Of a DNA stretch of 64,000 nucleotides, positions 1 through 9,794 are shown one piece after another. The position numbers were made by a program, and so were the translations under genes. The stretch comes from Cellulomonas composti (GTDB lineage Bacteria; Actinomycetota; Actinomycetes; Actinomycetales; Cellulomonadaceae), in NCBI RefSeq assembly GCF_007990245.1, contig NZ_BJWG01000011.1, positions 62,001 to 126,000 on the forward strand, given 5' to 3'. The notes under the pieces were generated by a model that saw only the letters and a program-made list of their open reading frames with translations, ran no database searches and had not been told where the DNA came from. How positions within the stretch are numbered: the stretch's first letter is position 1; every line of letters starts with the position of its first letter.

Positions 1-323
1 GGCCTGGCGCGCAGCGCGGCACCGTCGACGCGGCCCGAGACCTGCGCGGCCCAGTAGTGCACGCGCTTGAGCCGACCGTCGGACAGCGGGTACTCGAGCG
101 GGGCCAGCGGGACGCCGAGGACCACGTCGTCGCCGGTCTCCTCGGCGACCTCGCGCCACGCGGCCGTGACGACGGACTCGCCCGGGTCGACCTTGCCCTT
201 GGGCCAGGACCAGTCGCGATAGCGCGGCCGGTGGACGAGCGCGACCTGCAGGCGGCCCGTGCGCACGCGCCAGACGACCGCGCCGGCCGCCTCGACGACG
301 GTCGGGGGTGCCGTTGTGCTCAC
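1..323 (-). CDS. NUDIX hydrolase, MutT1-like (3' end outside window)
   Basis: Reading the minus strand from a GTG at 323 gives a NUDIX domain with the box [20 protein letters not shown] at about residues 39-58, which fits G-x5-E-x7-REUxEExG. Such enzymes hydrolyse nucleoside diphosphates linked to another moiety. The start overlaps the ppk1 stop by 4 bp (320-323), so it is the distal gene of the mshD-ppk1 operon. In mycobacteria the gene beside ppk1 is mutT1, an 8-oxo-dGTP/Ap4A hydrolase with a NUDIX domain followed by a histidine-phosphatase domain. The C-terminal half lies beyond base 1, so the two-domain form cannot be confirmed here. Confidence 0.85.
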   Translation of the reverse strand, partial: MSTTAPPTVVEAAGAVVWRVRTGRLQVALVHRPRYRDWSWPKGKVDPGESVVTAAWREVAEETGDDVVLGVPLAPLEYPLSDGRLKRVHYWAAQVSGRVDGAALRAR

Positions 324-2551
324 CGCGTCGACCCCGGCCGACGGCGCTGCCGGTGGATCAGCTCGGCCTGCAGGTCACGCAGGGGGCCGTCGACGCCGCG
401 GGCGTGACGCGTCCACTCGCCGTCCGGCTCCAGGTGCCAGCTCGAGGTGTTCTCGTCCATCGACTCGTCGACGAGCTCGATCAGCTCCGCGACCTGGTCG
501 GGGTCGGCGACGCGGACCAGCGCCTCCACACGACGGTCGAGGTTGCGGTGCATGAGGTCGGCCGAGCCGATGAACACCTCCGGCCCCTCGAACCCGTCGT
601 CGGGCGAGGGGTCCGCGTGCGCGAAGGCGAAGATCCGCGAGTGCTCGAGGAAGCGCCCGAGGATCGAGCGCGCGCGGATGTTCTCGCTCAGACCCGGCAC
701 GCCCGGACGCAGCGCGCAGATGCCGCGCACGACGATGTCGATCTGCACACCGGCCTGGCTCGCGCGGTAGAGCGCGTCGATGGTCTCCTCGTCCACCATC
801 GAGTTGAGCTTGAGCTTGATCCAGGCGGGGCGCCCGGCCCGGGCGGACACGGCCTCACGGTCGATCCGTTCGACGAGCCCGGTGCGCACGGACCGCGGAG
901 CGACGAGCAGGCGGTTGAACCGGCTCTTGGGCGCGTACCCCGAGAGCTGGTTGAACAGCCGGGTGAGGTCCTGACCCACCTCGGGGTCGCTCGTGAGCAG
1001 CCCGACGTCGGTGTACAGGCGCGCCGTCTTCGGGTGGTAGTTGCCGGTCCCGACGTGGCTGTAGCGCCGCAGGCCGTCGGCCTCCTGGCGCACGACGAGG
1101 CTCAGCTTGCAGTGCGTCTTGAGCCCGACGATGCCGTACACGACGTGCACGCCCGCCTGCTCGAGCTTGCGTGCCCAGGAGATGTTGTTCTGCTCGTCGA
1201 ACCGGGCCTTGATCTCGACGAGCGCGAGCACCTGCTTACCCGCCTGGGCGGCGTCGATCAGCGCGTCGACGATCGGCGAGTCGCCGGAGGTCCGGTAGAG
1301 CGTCTGCTTGATCGCGAGCACGTGCGGATCGGCCGCGGCCTGCTCGAGGAACGTCTGCACGCTCGTCGAGAACGAGTCGTACGGGTGGTGCAGCAGGATG
1401 TCGCGCTCGCGAATCTTGGCGAACACGTCCGTCGGCGTCGCGCTCTCCACCTCGGCGAGCTGGCGGTGCGTCGTAGGGACGAACCGGGGGAACTGCAGCT
1501 CGGCGCGGTCGAGGTCCGCGATGACGTTCAGGCCGGTGTGGTCGAGCGGCGCCGGCAGCGTGTGGACCTCGTCCTCGGCCATGCCGAGCTCGCGGATCAG
1601 CAGCGTGCGGATGCGGGGGCTGATGCCATCGGCCAGCTCGAGCCGCACCGGCGGGCCGAACTTGCGGCGCAGCAGCTCCTTCTCCATGGCCTTCAGAAGG
1701 TTCTCGGCGTCGTCCTCCTCGACCTCCACGTCCTCGTTGCGCGTGACGCGGAACGTGTGGTGCTCGACCACGTCCATCCCGGGGAACAGGTGGTTCAGGT
1801 GCTCGGAGATGACGTCCTCGACGGGCACGAAGCTCGTCGGGCCCTTCTCGACCGCCGCGGTCTGCTCGTCGGGAGCGCTCGGGCGCCCGCTCGCGTCGAC
1901 CGCGATGAACCGGGGCAGCAGTGGCGGGACCTTGACGCGCGCGAAGTGCTCCTTGCCCGTCGTCGGGTTCAGCAGCACGACCGCGAGGTTGAGCGAGAGC
2001 CCCGAGATGTACGGGAACGGGTGCGCCGGGTCCACGGCGAGCGGCGTGAGCACGGGGAAGATCTGGCGGCGGAAGAACTTGCGCAGCCGGTCCTGCTCGG
2101 ACTCGCCGAGGTCCTGCCAGCGCACCAGCGTGATGCCCTCCGCCGCCAGCGCCGGCTGCACCTGGTCGGCGAACACCCGGGCGTGCCGGTCCATCAGGGC
2201 GTGCGTGGACTCCGAGATGGCCTCGAGCACCTGGCGCGGCGAGCGGCCGGACGCCGCGGTGACCGCGATACCGGTCGCGATGCGACGCTTGAGCCCGGCC
2301 ACGCGCACCATGAAGAACTCGTCGAGGTTCGAGGCGAAGATCGCCAGGAAGCGCACCCGTTCGAGCAGCGGGAGCTCGGGGTCCTCGGCGAGCTCGAGCA
2401 CGCGCTGGTTGAACGCGAGCCACGACAGCTCGCGGTCCAGGAACCTGTCGTCGGGGAGCGGCTCGCGCTCGACCTGCGTGGTCGGTTCGCTGGCGATGTG
2501 CTCGGCGATCTCGGCGGCGAGCTCGGCGTCGAGGGCGGGGGCATCCGTCAT
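320..2551 (-). CDS. ppk1: polyphosphate kinase 1
   Basis: 743 residues, normal length for PPK1, which makes inorganic polyphosphate reversibly from ATP. The N-terminal domain begins with the typical [21 protein letters not shown] and continues with [15 protein letters not shown]. The segment [20 protein letters not shown] holds the histidine that is autophosphorylated in this family, and a second conserved His lies in EHSRIFAF. The ATG at 2551 overlaps the mshD stop by 4 bp, and the stop overlaps the NUDIX start by 4 bp, so the three genes are probably translationally coupled. No truncation or missing catalytic segment was seen. Confidence 0.96.
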   Translation of the reverse strand: MTDAPALDAELAAEIAEHIASEPTTQVEREPLPDDRFLDRELSWLAFNQRVLELAEDPELPLLERVRFLAIFASNLDEFFMVRVAGLKRRIATGIAVTAASGRSPRQVLEAISESTHALMDRHARVFADQVQPALAAEGITLVRWQDLGESEQDRLRKFFRRQIFPVLTPLAVDPAHPFPYISGLSLNLAVVLLNPTTGKEHFARVKVPPLLPRFIAVDASGRPSAPDEQTAAVEKGPTSFVPVEDVISEHLNHLFPGMDVVEHHTFRVTRNEDVEVEEDDAENLLKAMEKELLRRKFGPPVRLELADGISPRIRTLLIRELGMAEDEVHTLPAPLDHTGLNVIADLDRAELQFPRFVPTTHRQLAEVESATPTDVFAKIRERDILLHHPYDSFSTSVQTFLEQAAADPHVLAIKQTLYRTSGDSPIVDALIDAAQAGKQVLALVEIKARFDEQNNISWARKLEQAGVHVVYGIVGLKTHCKLSLVVRQEADGLRRYSHVGTGNYHPKTARLYTDVGLLTSDPEVGQDLTRLFNQLSGYAPKSRFNRLLVAPRSVRTGLVERIDREAVSARAGRPAWIKLKLNSMVDEETIDALYRASQAGVQIDIVVRGICALRPGVPGLSENIRARSILGRFLEHSRIFAFAHADPSPDDGFEGPEVFIGSADLMHRNLDRRVEALVRVADPDQVAELIELVDESMDENTSSWHLEPDGEWTRHARGVDGPLRDLQAELIHRQRRRPGSTR

Positions 2552-3570
2552 GGGGCCATGGTGGCACCGGCAGGTGAACCCTGCGTGTCCGGTCCGAACA
2601 TCACGTCGACCGCACTTCGCTCGAACCCGACGGAGCGGTACGTCCGGATCGCGACCGTGTTCTCCGCACCCGTGTACAGCAGCGCGCTCGTCAGCCCGCG
2701 CTCGCGCAGGTGGGCGAGGCCGAGGTCGGTCAGCGCACCCCCGAGCCCGAGGCCCTGCGCGTCGGGATCGACGCCGACGACGTAGATCTCGCCGACCGGC
2801 GCCGGCCCGTGCTCACCCGCCGGGTGCACCTTCGTCCAGACCGATCCGAGCAGCTTGCCGTCACGCTCGGCGAGCAGGAATCCGGCGGGGTCGAACCACG
2901 GCTCGCTCTCCCGCGCGACGAGGTCCGCCTTGGAGATCCGCCCCTGCTCGGGGTGGTGCGCGAACGCGCGCGAGTTCACGCGCCGCCACGCCTCCTCGTC
3001 CTGCCCGGGGACGAACGTGCGCACGACGACGCCCGCAGGCAGCGGTCGCGGGGCCGGGGCGGGCACCGTCAGGTCGAGCCGCATCTGCCACAGCTCGCGC
3101 ACGACGGCCATCGCCGTCGCCGCGGAGAACGTCCGCGCGTCGGGCAGGTCGCCGTGCGCCCACACGTGCAGTCGTCGTCCGGGTTCGAGGGCGGCCTCGG
3201 CGTGCGCCGCGGAGAGCAGCGCACGGCCCACGCCCACGCGCCGGTGGTCCGGGTCCACGACGAGCTCGGCGCGCGCGGTCGTCGTCGTGCCCACGTCCAC
3301 CTGCGCATATCCGACGAGCCGGACGTCGCCACCGTCGTCGTCGGGTGCGTCGTCGGGTGCGTCGTCGTTCGCCCACCCGTCGTACGCGACGAGGTGCACG
3401 ACGGGCGCCTCGGCCGACGTCAACCACAGCAAGGGTTGCTCGGACAAGGGGGCGACACCGTCGGACGACGCGGCGCGGGCAGCCAGGTCGCGGACGTCCC
3501 GTGCGGTGCGCGCATCCAGCGGACCTGGGCGCGCGACGACGGAGAACAGCTCCTTCGTCGGCTCGACCAC
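2548..3570 (-). CDS. mshD: mycothiol synthase (two GNAT domains)
   Basis: 340 residues with two tandem GNAT acetyltransferase folds. Each carries the acetyl-CoA loop: [15 protein letters not shown] in the N-terminal half and [18 protein letters not shown] in the C-terminal half. This layout is that of MshD, which acetylates Cys-GlcN-Ins in the last step of mycothiol synthesis. Mycothiol is the main actinobacterial low-molecular-weight thiol, so the gene is also a lineage marker. It is the first gene of the minus-strand operon with ppk1 and the NUDIX gene. The upstream 194 bp is shared with the divergent monooxygenase gene and should hold both promoters. Confidence 0.9.
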   Translation of the reverse strand: MVEPTKELFSVVARPGPLDARTARDVRDLAARAASSDGVAPLSEQPLLWLTSAEAPVVHLVAYDGWANDDAPDDAPDDDGGDVRLVGYAQVDVGTTTTARAELVVDPDHRRVGVGRALLSAAHAEAALEPGRRLHVWAHGDLPDARTFSAATAMAVVRELWQMRLDLTVPAPAPRPLPAGVVVRTFVPGQDEEAWRRVNSRAFAHHPEQGRISKADLVARESEPWFDPAGFLLAERDGKLLGSVWTKVHPAGEHGPAPVGEIYVVGVDPDAQGLGLGGALTDLGLAHLRERGLTSALLYTGAENTVAIRTYRSVGFERSAVDVMFGPDTQGSPAGATMAP

Positions 3571-3764
3571 CCGTCATCCCTACCACCAACGTGTGCGCCG
3601 GGTGTAGCCGTCACCCGTCCGGGGGACCCTGGTGCACACCATCCGGTCGCCACCCGAGGTCGGTTCGCGGACCGGTCCGTTGGTGTGGTCGTGGCGGGCA
3701 TCCGGGTGGCGGGCGCCGCCGGGCATGGCCCGAAGCCGCGCACGCCGGGTACCGTGGGCGGGTC

Positions 3765-5072
3765 ATGGATGCCGTCCCGGACCCGCCGCTCGTGGCTGAG
3801 CGGACCCCGGATGCGGGCCTGGTGCCACCTCCGCCGGCGTTCGCGCCGGCCCCCACGCGGCGTTCGTTGCGGCGGGCTCGCGAACGCGAGCGCCCGGCCG
3901 TCCCCGGCACCGCGGTCGACGTCGACGTGCTGGTGATCGGCGCGGGACAGGCGGGCCTGTCCGCCGCGTACCACCTGCGCAAGGCCGGTTTCGTGCCCGT
4001 CGGCGCGGCCGGCTGGGACACCGCGGAGCGCACGTTCGTCGTGCTCGACGCCTCGCCCGGACCCGGCGGCGCCTGGCAGGAGCGCTGGCCCGGCATGACC
4101 ATGGCGGACGCGCATGCGGTGCACGAGCTGCCGGGGATGCCGCTCGTCGTCGTCGACCCGGCCGAGCCGGCCCGTGCGGCGGTCCCGTACTACTTCGCGC
4201 AGTACGAGGACGCGTACGGCCTGCACGTCCAGCGGCCGGTCGTGGTCAGCGCGGTGCGCGACGACGGCGCGGGGCGGCTGCTCGTCTCGTCGCACGTGGT
4301 CGACCGGCCCGACGAGGCCGTCTCGTGGCGCGCCCGCGGCCTGGTGAACGCGTCCGGGACGTGGCGCAAGCCGTTCTGGCCCGCGTACCCCGGCGTCGGC
4401 GTGTTCCGGGGCCGCCAGCTGCACGCCCGGGACTTCGTCTCGCCCGAGGCGCTCGCGGACGGGCACGTCGTGGTCGTCGGTGGCGGGACGTCGGCGGTGC
4501 AGCTCCTGCTCGCGGTCGCGGAGGTCACGACGACGACGTGGGTGACCCGGCGGCCGCCCGCGTGGCGCGACGAGCAGTTCACGCCCGAGCTCGGGCGCGC
4601 GGCTGTCGCGTTGGTCGACGAGCGCACGCGTGCCGGCCTGCCGCCCGGGTCCGTCGTGTCCGTGACCGGGCTGCCGCTGACGCCCGCGTACCGCGCCGGC
4701 ATCGAGTCCGGCGTGCTGCGCGCCCGTCCGATGTTCAGCCGGCTGACGGCCGACGCCGCGGTGTGGGACGACGTCACGCCGCCGCCGGTGCCCGCGGCCG
4801 ACGACGGACTGGACGGCCTCGGCGGCTGGGTCGCCGGGCCGGCCGAGGTCCCCGCGCGCACGATCCTGTGGTGCACGGGCTACCGCGCGTCGCTCGACCA
4901 CCTCGCGCCGCTGCGGCTGCGCGGCCCCGGCGGCGGGATCGTCATGGCCGGTACGCAGGTCGCCGCGGACCCGCGGCTGCAGCTCGTCGGGTACGGCCCG
5001 AGCGCGTCGACGATCGGCGCGAACCGCGCCGGCCGCGAGGCCGTCCAGAACCTCGAGCGTATGCTCCCCTGA
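3765..5072 (+). CDS. flavin-containing monooxygenase-like FAD/NAD(P) oxidoreductase
   Basis: 435 residues from the ATG at 3765; the frame stays open far upstream, but this Met is the first plausible start past the divergent mshD promoter region. DVLVIGAGQAGLSAAYHLRK (about residue 49) is an FAD-binding GxGxxG fold. FRGRQLHARDF fits the FMO/Baeyer-Villiger fingerprint FxGxxxHxxx(Y/F). GHVVVVGGGTSAVQLLLA is the second, NAD(P)H-binding dinucleotide fold. The protein ends with a typical GPSASTIGANRAGREA segment. It probably oxygenates a small organic substrate with NADPH; the substrate cannot be inferred, and the neighbours do not help. Confidence 0.82.
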   Translation: MDAVPDPPLVAERTPDAGLVPPPPAFAPAPTRRSLRRARERERPAVPGTAVDVDVLVIGAGQAGLSAAYHLRKAGFVPVGAAGWDTAERTFVVLDASPGPGGAWQERWPGMTMADAHAVHELPGMPLVVVDPAEPARAAVPYYFAQYEDAYGLHVQRPVVVSAVRDDGAGRLLVSSHVVDRPDEAVSWRARGLVNASGTWRKPFWPAYPGVGVFRGRQLHARDFVSPEALADGHVVVVGGGTSAVQLLLAVAEVTTTTWVTRRPPAWRDEQFTPELGRAAVALVDERTRAGLPPGSVVSVTGLPLTPAYRAGIESGVLRARPMFSRLTADAAVWDDVTPPPVPAADDGLDGLGGWVAGPAEVPARTILWCTGYRASLDHLAPLRLRGPGGGIVMAGTQVAADPRLQLVGYGPSASTIGANRAGREAVQNLERMLP

Positions 5073-5128
5073 CCCCGGCGCGGCTCGGCGCCTCGCGAGG
5101 CCGGCCACCCGGCACCGCGACGACCCGA

Positions 5129-6055
5129 TCAGTCCTCGCGGTGGCGCTCGCCGAAGAGGGTGACGTCGATGACCTGTGCGGGCTCCTGCGCCGCCCGCGT
5201 CACCGCCTCGATCGTCGTGAGGTCGCCCAGGTACTCGGCCTCCCCCTCGCCGAGGACCGGCATCGAGATCGTCCCGTCGTCCGCGACCAGCCCCAGCAGC
5301 GCGCTGCCGCGGGAGGCGGTGCGAAGCGTCGGGTCCGGGGTGAAGGTGTTCGGCGGGTCCAGGACGGCCAGCACGTGCCGCCCGGCGAAGGCCTTCAGCA
5401 TCGTCTCGGTGTCCGCACCGGCGCCGAACGTCACCGCGAGCCGCAGGACGTCGGGCGCCTCGCGGGACGGGTCGAAGTCGTTCTCGACCGCGACCGTCAG
5501 GACGACGGTGCGCCACGACGCGTCCGGTGAGCCGAAGTCGACCTCGACGGCCCGCGACCCGTTCTCCGTCTCCTCGTCTCGGTAGGCGGACCCCTCCTCG
5601 ACGGCAGTCACGTGACCCTCGACGACCCCACCGAGAACAGACCGGGCCGGCGCGCCGTCGATCGAGAACGTCACGTTGGGCAGCGCGTCGCGCAGGCTCC
5701 TGTCGAACCACACTCCGTCCACCATCCCCCAGCGTGCGGCCAGGACCTGGATCGCGTACGCCAGCGCAGCGCCGTCGGTGGGCTGCGGGGTGGGCCGATC
5801 GGGTGTGGGGTCCACGGACGTCCCGACGGACTGCGGGGTCACGCCTCGCGTGAGGAACGCCCCGGCCGCTCCTGCCCCCGCGGCGACGACCACGACCACG
5901 ACCGCGGCGGCGAGCAGGCGGACCGGGCGGCGTGGTGCGCGCTCCGGTACGAGCGGGTCGGGCCGCTCGATCGCGAACTCGGGGACGCCCTCGGCGAGCT
6001 CGCGGTCGACCTCGGCGCGCAGTGCCTTGCGCAGGTCTGCCTCGGTGAACATCAA
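5129..6055 (-). CDS. single-pass membrane protein paired with an ECF sigma gene
   Basis: 308 residues. A cytoplasmic N-terminus of about 45 residues is followed by one hydrophobic segment (LLAAAVVVVVVAAGAGAAGA, about residues 47-66) and an external domain of about 235 residues that I do not recognise. No H-x3-C-x2-C anti-sigma zinc motif is visible. The ATG overlaps the stop of the upstream sigma factor gene by 4 bp, so it is probably a regulator or target of that sigma factor. The same arrangement recurs at 27259-28592, 32227-34526 and 34673-36507. Since the sigma gene here is frameshifted, coupled translation of this protein may be reduced. Confidence 0.75.
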   Translation of the reverse strand: MMFTEADLRKALRAEVDRELAEGVPEFAIERPDPLVPERAPRRPVRLLAAAVVVVVVAAGAGAAGAFLTRGVTPQSVGTSVDPTPDRPTPQPTDGAALAYAIQVLAARWGMVDGVWFDRSLRDALPNVTFSIDGAPARSVLGGVVEGHVTAVEEGSAYRDEETENGSRAVEVDFGSPDASWRTVVLTVAVENDFDPSREAPDVLRLAVTFGAGADTETMLKAFAGRHVLAVLDPPNTFTPDPTLRTASRGSALLGLVADDGTISMPVLGEGEAEYLGDLTTIEAVTRAAQEPAQVIDVTLFGERHRED

Positions 6056-6617
6056 CGGACCTCCTCACGGTTCGACGGTGGCTGCGCCCACGTGTGCAAC
6101 CTGCCCAGCGCCTGGTGCGCCGTGACGCGCACGGTGCTGCGGGAGATCCCGAGGGTCTCGGCGATCTCCCGGTCGCTCATGTCCTCGAGGTAGCGCAGCG
6201 CCAGGACGGCCCGCGCCCGGGGCGGCAGGTGCCGGAGCATCGCGACCGCGGCGTGCAGGGAGTCGAGCCCCGCGACCTCGTCGACCTGACTGGCCAGGTC
6301 TGCAGGGAGCTCGGTGGGAGGGGGCTCCTCGGCGCGTCCGTCCAGGTAGAGCCGTCCAGGTAGAGCCGCACCATCACGGTCCGGGCGTACGCCAGCGGAC
6401 GACGGGCGTGGCCGAACGCCGGCTGGGTCAGCAGCCGCAGCAGCGTCGCCTGGACCAGGTCCTGGGCGTCGGTACGGTCGCGACAGATGCCCAGCGCGAT
6501 CCGGTACAGCGCCGGGGCGTGCTGCGTCGCAAGGTCGGCGACGAGGTCGCCCTCGCCGGGTGTGCGCGACAAGACGAGCGCCCCTCCGATCGGCTCTACG
6601 ACGTCCAGCATGGACAA
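6052..6617 (-). pseudogene. ECF (SigE-type) sigma factor gene, frameshifted by a 14-bp duplication
   Basis: The first frame (TTG at 6617 or ATG at 6611) encodes sigma region 2, including CRDRTDAQDLVQATLLRLL, up to TVMVRLYLDG. The frame then shifts, and region 4 (MSDREIAETLGISRSTVRVT) continues in another frame to a stop at 6052. The break lies exactly at a 14-bp direct repeat (6338-6351 and 6352-6365). Removing one copy leaves 552 nt, an unbroken gene of 183 residues. The gene overlaps the downstream membrane protein start by 4 bp (ATGA). It is either a recent loss of function, a reversible contingency mutation, or a sequencing error; the exact duplication argues against a simple base-calling error. 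Confidence 0.88.
6338..6365. repeat. 14-bp perfect tandem duplication inside the sigma factor gene
   Basis: Two adjacent copies of CCGTCCAGGTAGAG, followed by 3 further matching bases (CCG). As 14 is not a multiple of 3, the second copy shifts the frame between sigma regions 2 and 4. Such a short direct repeat can be lost by replication slippage. Confidence 0.95.
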
Positions 6618-6683
6618 GGAGACCGGTTCGGGCCGCCGATCTGTTTATCGCCGGTCGAAGCTGCTCGCCGTGCGGTCCTGCGC

Positions 6684-8672
6684 TCAGTCCTCCGAGGTCG
6701 TCGCGGGCGTGGCGAGGCCCTGCGCGATCAGGTCCATGACGGACGAGTCCGCGAGGGTCGTCGCGTCGCCGACCTGGCGGTGCTCCGCGACGTCCCGCAG
6801 GAGGCGGCGCATGATCTTGCCGGACCGGGTCTTGGGCAGCTCCGCCACGACGAGGATCTGGCGCGGCTTCGCGATCGGGCCGATCTCCTTGGCGACGTGG
6901 TTGCGCAGCTCGGTCTGCACGTCGTCGGCGCTCCTGTCGCCCACGCCCGCGTCGCCGCGCAGGATCACGAACGCGACCACGGCCTGCCCCGTCGTCTCGT
7001 CGGACGCGCCGACGACCGCTGCCTCGGCGACCCACGGGTGCGAGACCAGGGCCGACTCGATCTCGGTGGTCGAGAGCCGGTGGCCCGAGACGTTCATGAC
7101 GTCGTCCACGCGGCCGAGCAGCCAGATGTCGCCGTCGCCGTCCTTCTTGGCGCCGTCGCCCGCGAAGTACAGGCCGCGGAACCGCGACCAGTACGTGTCC
7201 TTGTACCGCTCCGGGTCGCCCCAGATGCCGCGGAGCATCGCCGGCCAGGGAGCCGTGAGCACGAGGTAGCCGCCCGCGCCGTCCGGCACGGCCTGCGCGT
7301 CGTCGTCGACGACCTCGGCCGCGATGCCCGGCAGCGCGACCTGCGCGGAGCCCGGCTTGGTGGCCGTGACCCCGGGCAGCGGGCTGATCATGATCGCGCC
7401 CGTCTCGGTCTGCCACCACGTGTCGACGATCGGCGCGCTGTCGCCACCGATCACGCGGCGGTACCACATCCACGCCTCGGGGTTGATGGGCTCGCCCACG
7501 CTGCCGAGCACGCGCAGGCTCGACAGGTCGAACTGCGCCGGGATGTCCTCGCCCCACTTCATGCAGGTCCGGATCGCGGTCGGCGCGGTGTAGAGGATCG
7601 TCACGCCGTACTTCTGCACGATCTCCCACCAGCGGCCCTTGTGCGGGGTGTCGGGCGTGCCCTCGTAGATGACCTGCGTCGCGCCGTTGATCAGCGGCCC
7701 GTAGACCACGTACGAGTGGCCCGTGATCCAGCCGATGTCCGCCGTGCACCAGTACACGTCGGTCTCCGGCTTGAGGTCGAAGACGTTGAGGTGCGTGTAC
7801 GCCGACTGCGTGAGGTAGCCGCCCGTGGTGTGGAAGATGCCCTTCGGCTTCCCCGTGGTGCCCGACGTGTACAGGATGAACAGCGGGTGCTCGGCGTCGA
7901 CCTCGACCGGCTCGTGCTCGTCGGACGCGGTGTCCACGACGTCCGACCACCACACGTCCCGGCCGTCGGTCCACGCGACGTCCTGGCCGGTGCGGCGCAC
8001 GACGAGCACGTGCTGCACCGTCGTCTCGCCCTTGGCGAGCGCCTCGTCGACCGCGGGCTTGAGCGCCGACGGCGCGCCCCGGCGGAACCCGCCGTCGGCG
8101 GTCACGACGAGCTTGGCCTCCGCGTCGAGGATGCGGCTGTACAGCGCCTCGGCCGAGAACCCGCCGAAGACGACCGAGTGCGGCGCCCCGATACGCGCGC
8201 ACGCGAGCATCGTGACGACGGCCTCCGGGATCAGCGGAAGGTAGATCGCGACGCGGTCGCCCGTGCCGACGCCCAGCGCGACGAGCGCGTTGGCGGCCCT
8301 GGCGACCTCGCGCTGCAGATCGGCGTACGTGATCGTGCGGGTGTCGCCCGCCTCACCCTCGAAGTGCAGCGCGACCCGGTCGCCGCGACCCGCCTCGACG
8401 TGCCGGTCGACCGCGTTGTACGCGGCGTTCAGCCGGCCGTCGGCGAACCACTTCGCGAACGGTGCGTCCGACCAGTCGAGCACCTGCGTGAACGGCGTGC
8501 TCCACGTGAGCAGCTCGCGGGCCTGGTCCGCCCAGAACGCCTCACGGTTCGCGTCGGCCCACGCGTACAGGTCGTGCTGGGCGTTGGCCTGTGCGCTGAA
8601 CTCGGGGGACGGGGCGAAGCGGCGGTCCTCGGAGAGCAGGTTCTCCAGGCCGCCGGGGGTCGACTCGGTCAC
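6684..8672 (-). CDS. acs: acetyl-CoA synthetase
   Basis: 662 residues, full length for Acs, which makes acetyl-CoA from acetate, ATP and CoA through acetyl-AMP. The adenylate-forming motif [16 protein letters not shown] is present, as are WWQTETG (substrate pocket) and [16 protein letters not shown] (hinge to the C-terminal domain). The C-terminal [15 protein letters not shown] contains the lysine that is reversibly acetylated in this family. The gene lies downstream of a long palindrome at 8705-8736 and is followed after 66 bp by the broken sigma gene. Its position beside the ssd/tad cluster is like that in mycobacteria. Confidence 0.97.
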   Translation of the reverse strand: MTESTPGGLENLLSEDRRFAPSPEFSAQANAQHDLYAWADANREAFWADQARELLTWSTPFTQVLDWSDAPFAKWFADGRLNAAYNAVDRHVEAGRGDRVALHFEGEAGDTRTITYADLQREVARAANALVALGVGTGDRVAIYLPLIPEAVVTMLACARIGAPHSVVFGGFSAEALYSRILDAEAKLVVTADGGFRRGAPSALKPAVDEALAKGETTVQHVLVVRRTGQDVAWTDGRDVWWSDVVDTASDEHEPVEVDAEHPLFILYTSGTTGKPKGIFHTTGGYLTQSAYTHLNVFDLKPETDVYWCTADIGWITGHSYVVYGPLINGATQVIYEGTPDTPHKGRWWEIVQKYGVTILYTAPTAIRTCMKWGEDIPAQFDLSSLRVLGSVGEPINPEAWMWYRRVIGGDSAPIVDTWWQTETGAIMISPLPGVTATKPGSAQVALPGIAAEVVDDDAQAVPDGAGGYLVLTAPWPAMLRGIWGDPERYKDTYWSRFRGLYFAGDGAKKDGDGDIWLLGRVDDVMNVSGHRLSTTEIESALVSHPWVAEAAVVGASDETTGQAVVAFVILRGDAGVGDRSADDVQTELRNHVAKEIGPIAKPRQILVVAELPKTRSGKIMRRLLRDVAEHRQVGDATTLADSSVMDLIAQGLATPATTSED

Positions 8673-8704
8673 GCGGACCTCCTGTGCAGCGTCATTGATG
8701 CAGC

Positions 8705-8736
8705 GTTTCGGACGGGACCTAGGTCCCGTCCGAAAC
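8705..8736. terminator. 32-bp perfect palindrome between two minus-strand genes
   Basis: The two 16-base arms, GTTTCGGACGGGACCT and its exact complement, meet at 8720/8721 around a central CCTAGG. It lies 15 bp after the stop of the gene ending at 8751 and 33 bp before the acs start. As RNA it would form a strong hairpin that could end transcription. There is no clear U-tract, so an operator for acs is also possible. Confidence 0.6.
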
Positions 8737-8750
8737 TCTAGTGCGAGCGA

Positions 8751-9749
8751 TCAGCGATGACGCGCGCGGAACTCGCCGATGCGCACCCCGCGACGCCGTG
8801 CGGCCCCGGCGACGATGCCGCCGACGAGCATGAGCGTGCCGACCGTGACCAGCGTCCCCGACGTCCCGGCGACCGTCACCTGCGTGATCGTGAGCTTCCA
8901 GCCCGACGAGTCGAGGACCGCGAGCACCTGCTCGTGCGCGACTCCCGGCAGGACCAGGGCGAACCCGCCGACCAGCGTCAGCACCGCGCCGCCCGCGATC
9001 GGTGCGGCGGGTGTCCACAGCCCCAGCAGCGCGACCCACACGAGCGAGAGCAGCCCGACCCCGACGAGCACGACGCCCGCGACGTCCAGCGTGCCGTCCC
9101 ACTGCGGCGCCTGCTCCGCGAGGATGCGTGCCTGCCCGAGCAGCAGGACCGCCGCGCCGATCGGCGCCAGCAGGATCCCGACGAGCGCGCCCAGCACGTG
9201 CGTGCCCTTCGACGTGCTCGTCGGGGCGTTCGGCTCGGGGAACAGCTCGGTCGTGGCCGCGGGTGCGGCCGCGGCGGGTGCCGCCCCGACACGTGCGGCG
9301 GTCATCGGTGCGGCGGCGATCGGTGCGGCGGCGATCGGCGGCAGCGTCGCGGTCGTCTCCGCGGAGGACGCTGCCGGTGGCGCGGCGACGATCGGCTGCT
9401 CGGCCGTGACCGTGGGCACCGGAGCCGGCGCGGGAGCCGGTGCGGGAGTCGGTGCAGGAGCCGGCGCGGGAGTCGGCGCTGCGGCGGCCGTCGATGCAGC
9501 GGCGGCTGCGGGAGCGCCGATCGGGGGTGCGTCGCGGTAGCTCGTGCGGATCAGCGGCGCAGCCGCATCCGTCTCGGGCGCCGGGGGCGGCGGCACGGGC
9601 GCGGGCCGGACCACCGCGTGCTTGCCGGTCTCCGCCGCGGGCTCGGGCGCGTCGACCGGCGCACTGGGCGACGCGGGTTCCGCGGTGGCCGGGTCGGTGG
9701 CGTCCGTCGGACGTCCGGTCGCGCTCCCGGCCGGGTCGGCGGTGCTCAT
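8751..9749 (-). CDS. Ala/Pro-rich membrane protein of unknown function
   Basis: 332 residues, not assigned to a family. The first 190 residues are low-complexity Ala/Pro/Thr, including a PAPAPAPTPAPAPAPAP stretch, and would be a disordered cytoplasmic or surface tail. The C-terminal 140 residues hold four hydrophobic segments (VLGALVGILLAPIGAAVLLL, VAGVVLVGVGLLSLVWVALL, GGAVLTLVGGFALVLPG, GTLVTVGTLMLVGGIVAG) and end in a basic tail. It follows the formate/nitrite-type channel gene by 45 bp on the same strand and may be co-transcribed. The palindrome at 8705-8736 closes the unit. Confidence 0.7.
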   Translation of the reverse strand: MSTADPAGSATGRPTDATDPATAEPASPSAPVDAPEPAAETGKHAVVRPAPVPPPPAPETDAAAPLIRTSYRDAPPIGAPAAAAASTAAAAPTPAPAPAPTPAPAPAPAPVPTVTAEQPIVAAPPAASSAETTATLPPIAAAPIAAAPMTAARVGAAPAAAAPAATTELFPEPNAPTSTSKGTHVLGALVGILLAPIGAAVLLLGQARILAEQAPQWDGTLDVAGVVLVGVGLLSLVWVALLGLWTPAAPIAGGAVLTLVGGFALVLPGVAHEQVLAVLDSSGWKLTITQVTVAGTSGTLVTVGTLMLVGGIVAGAARRRGVRIGEFRARHR

Positions 9750-9794
9750 CGGCTGCTCCTCGCGTTCGGCGACGGCCGACGTGGCCGCCTCCGG

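Noticed and set aside
308-2785. Long open frame antisense to ppk1 and mshD
   Set aside because: Arg/Asp/Val-rich composition without any motif; ppk1 on the other strand has full family conservation. High GC makes such shadow frames common.
3420-6068. Long minus-strand frame opposite the flavin monooxygenase
   Set aside because: Shadow frame of a gene with two clear dinucleotide-binding folds; no own motif.
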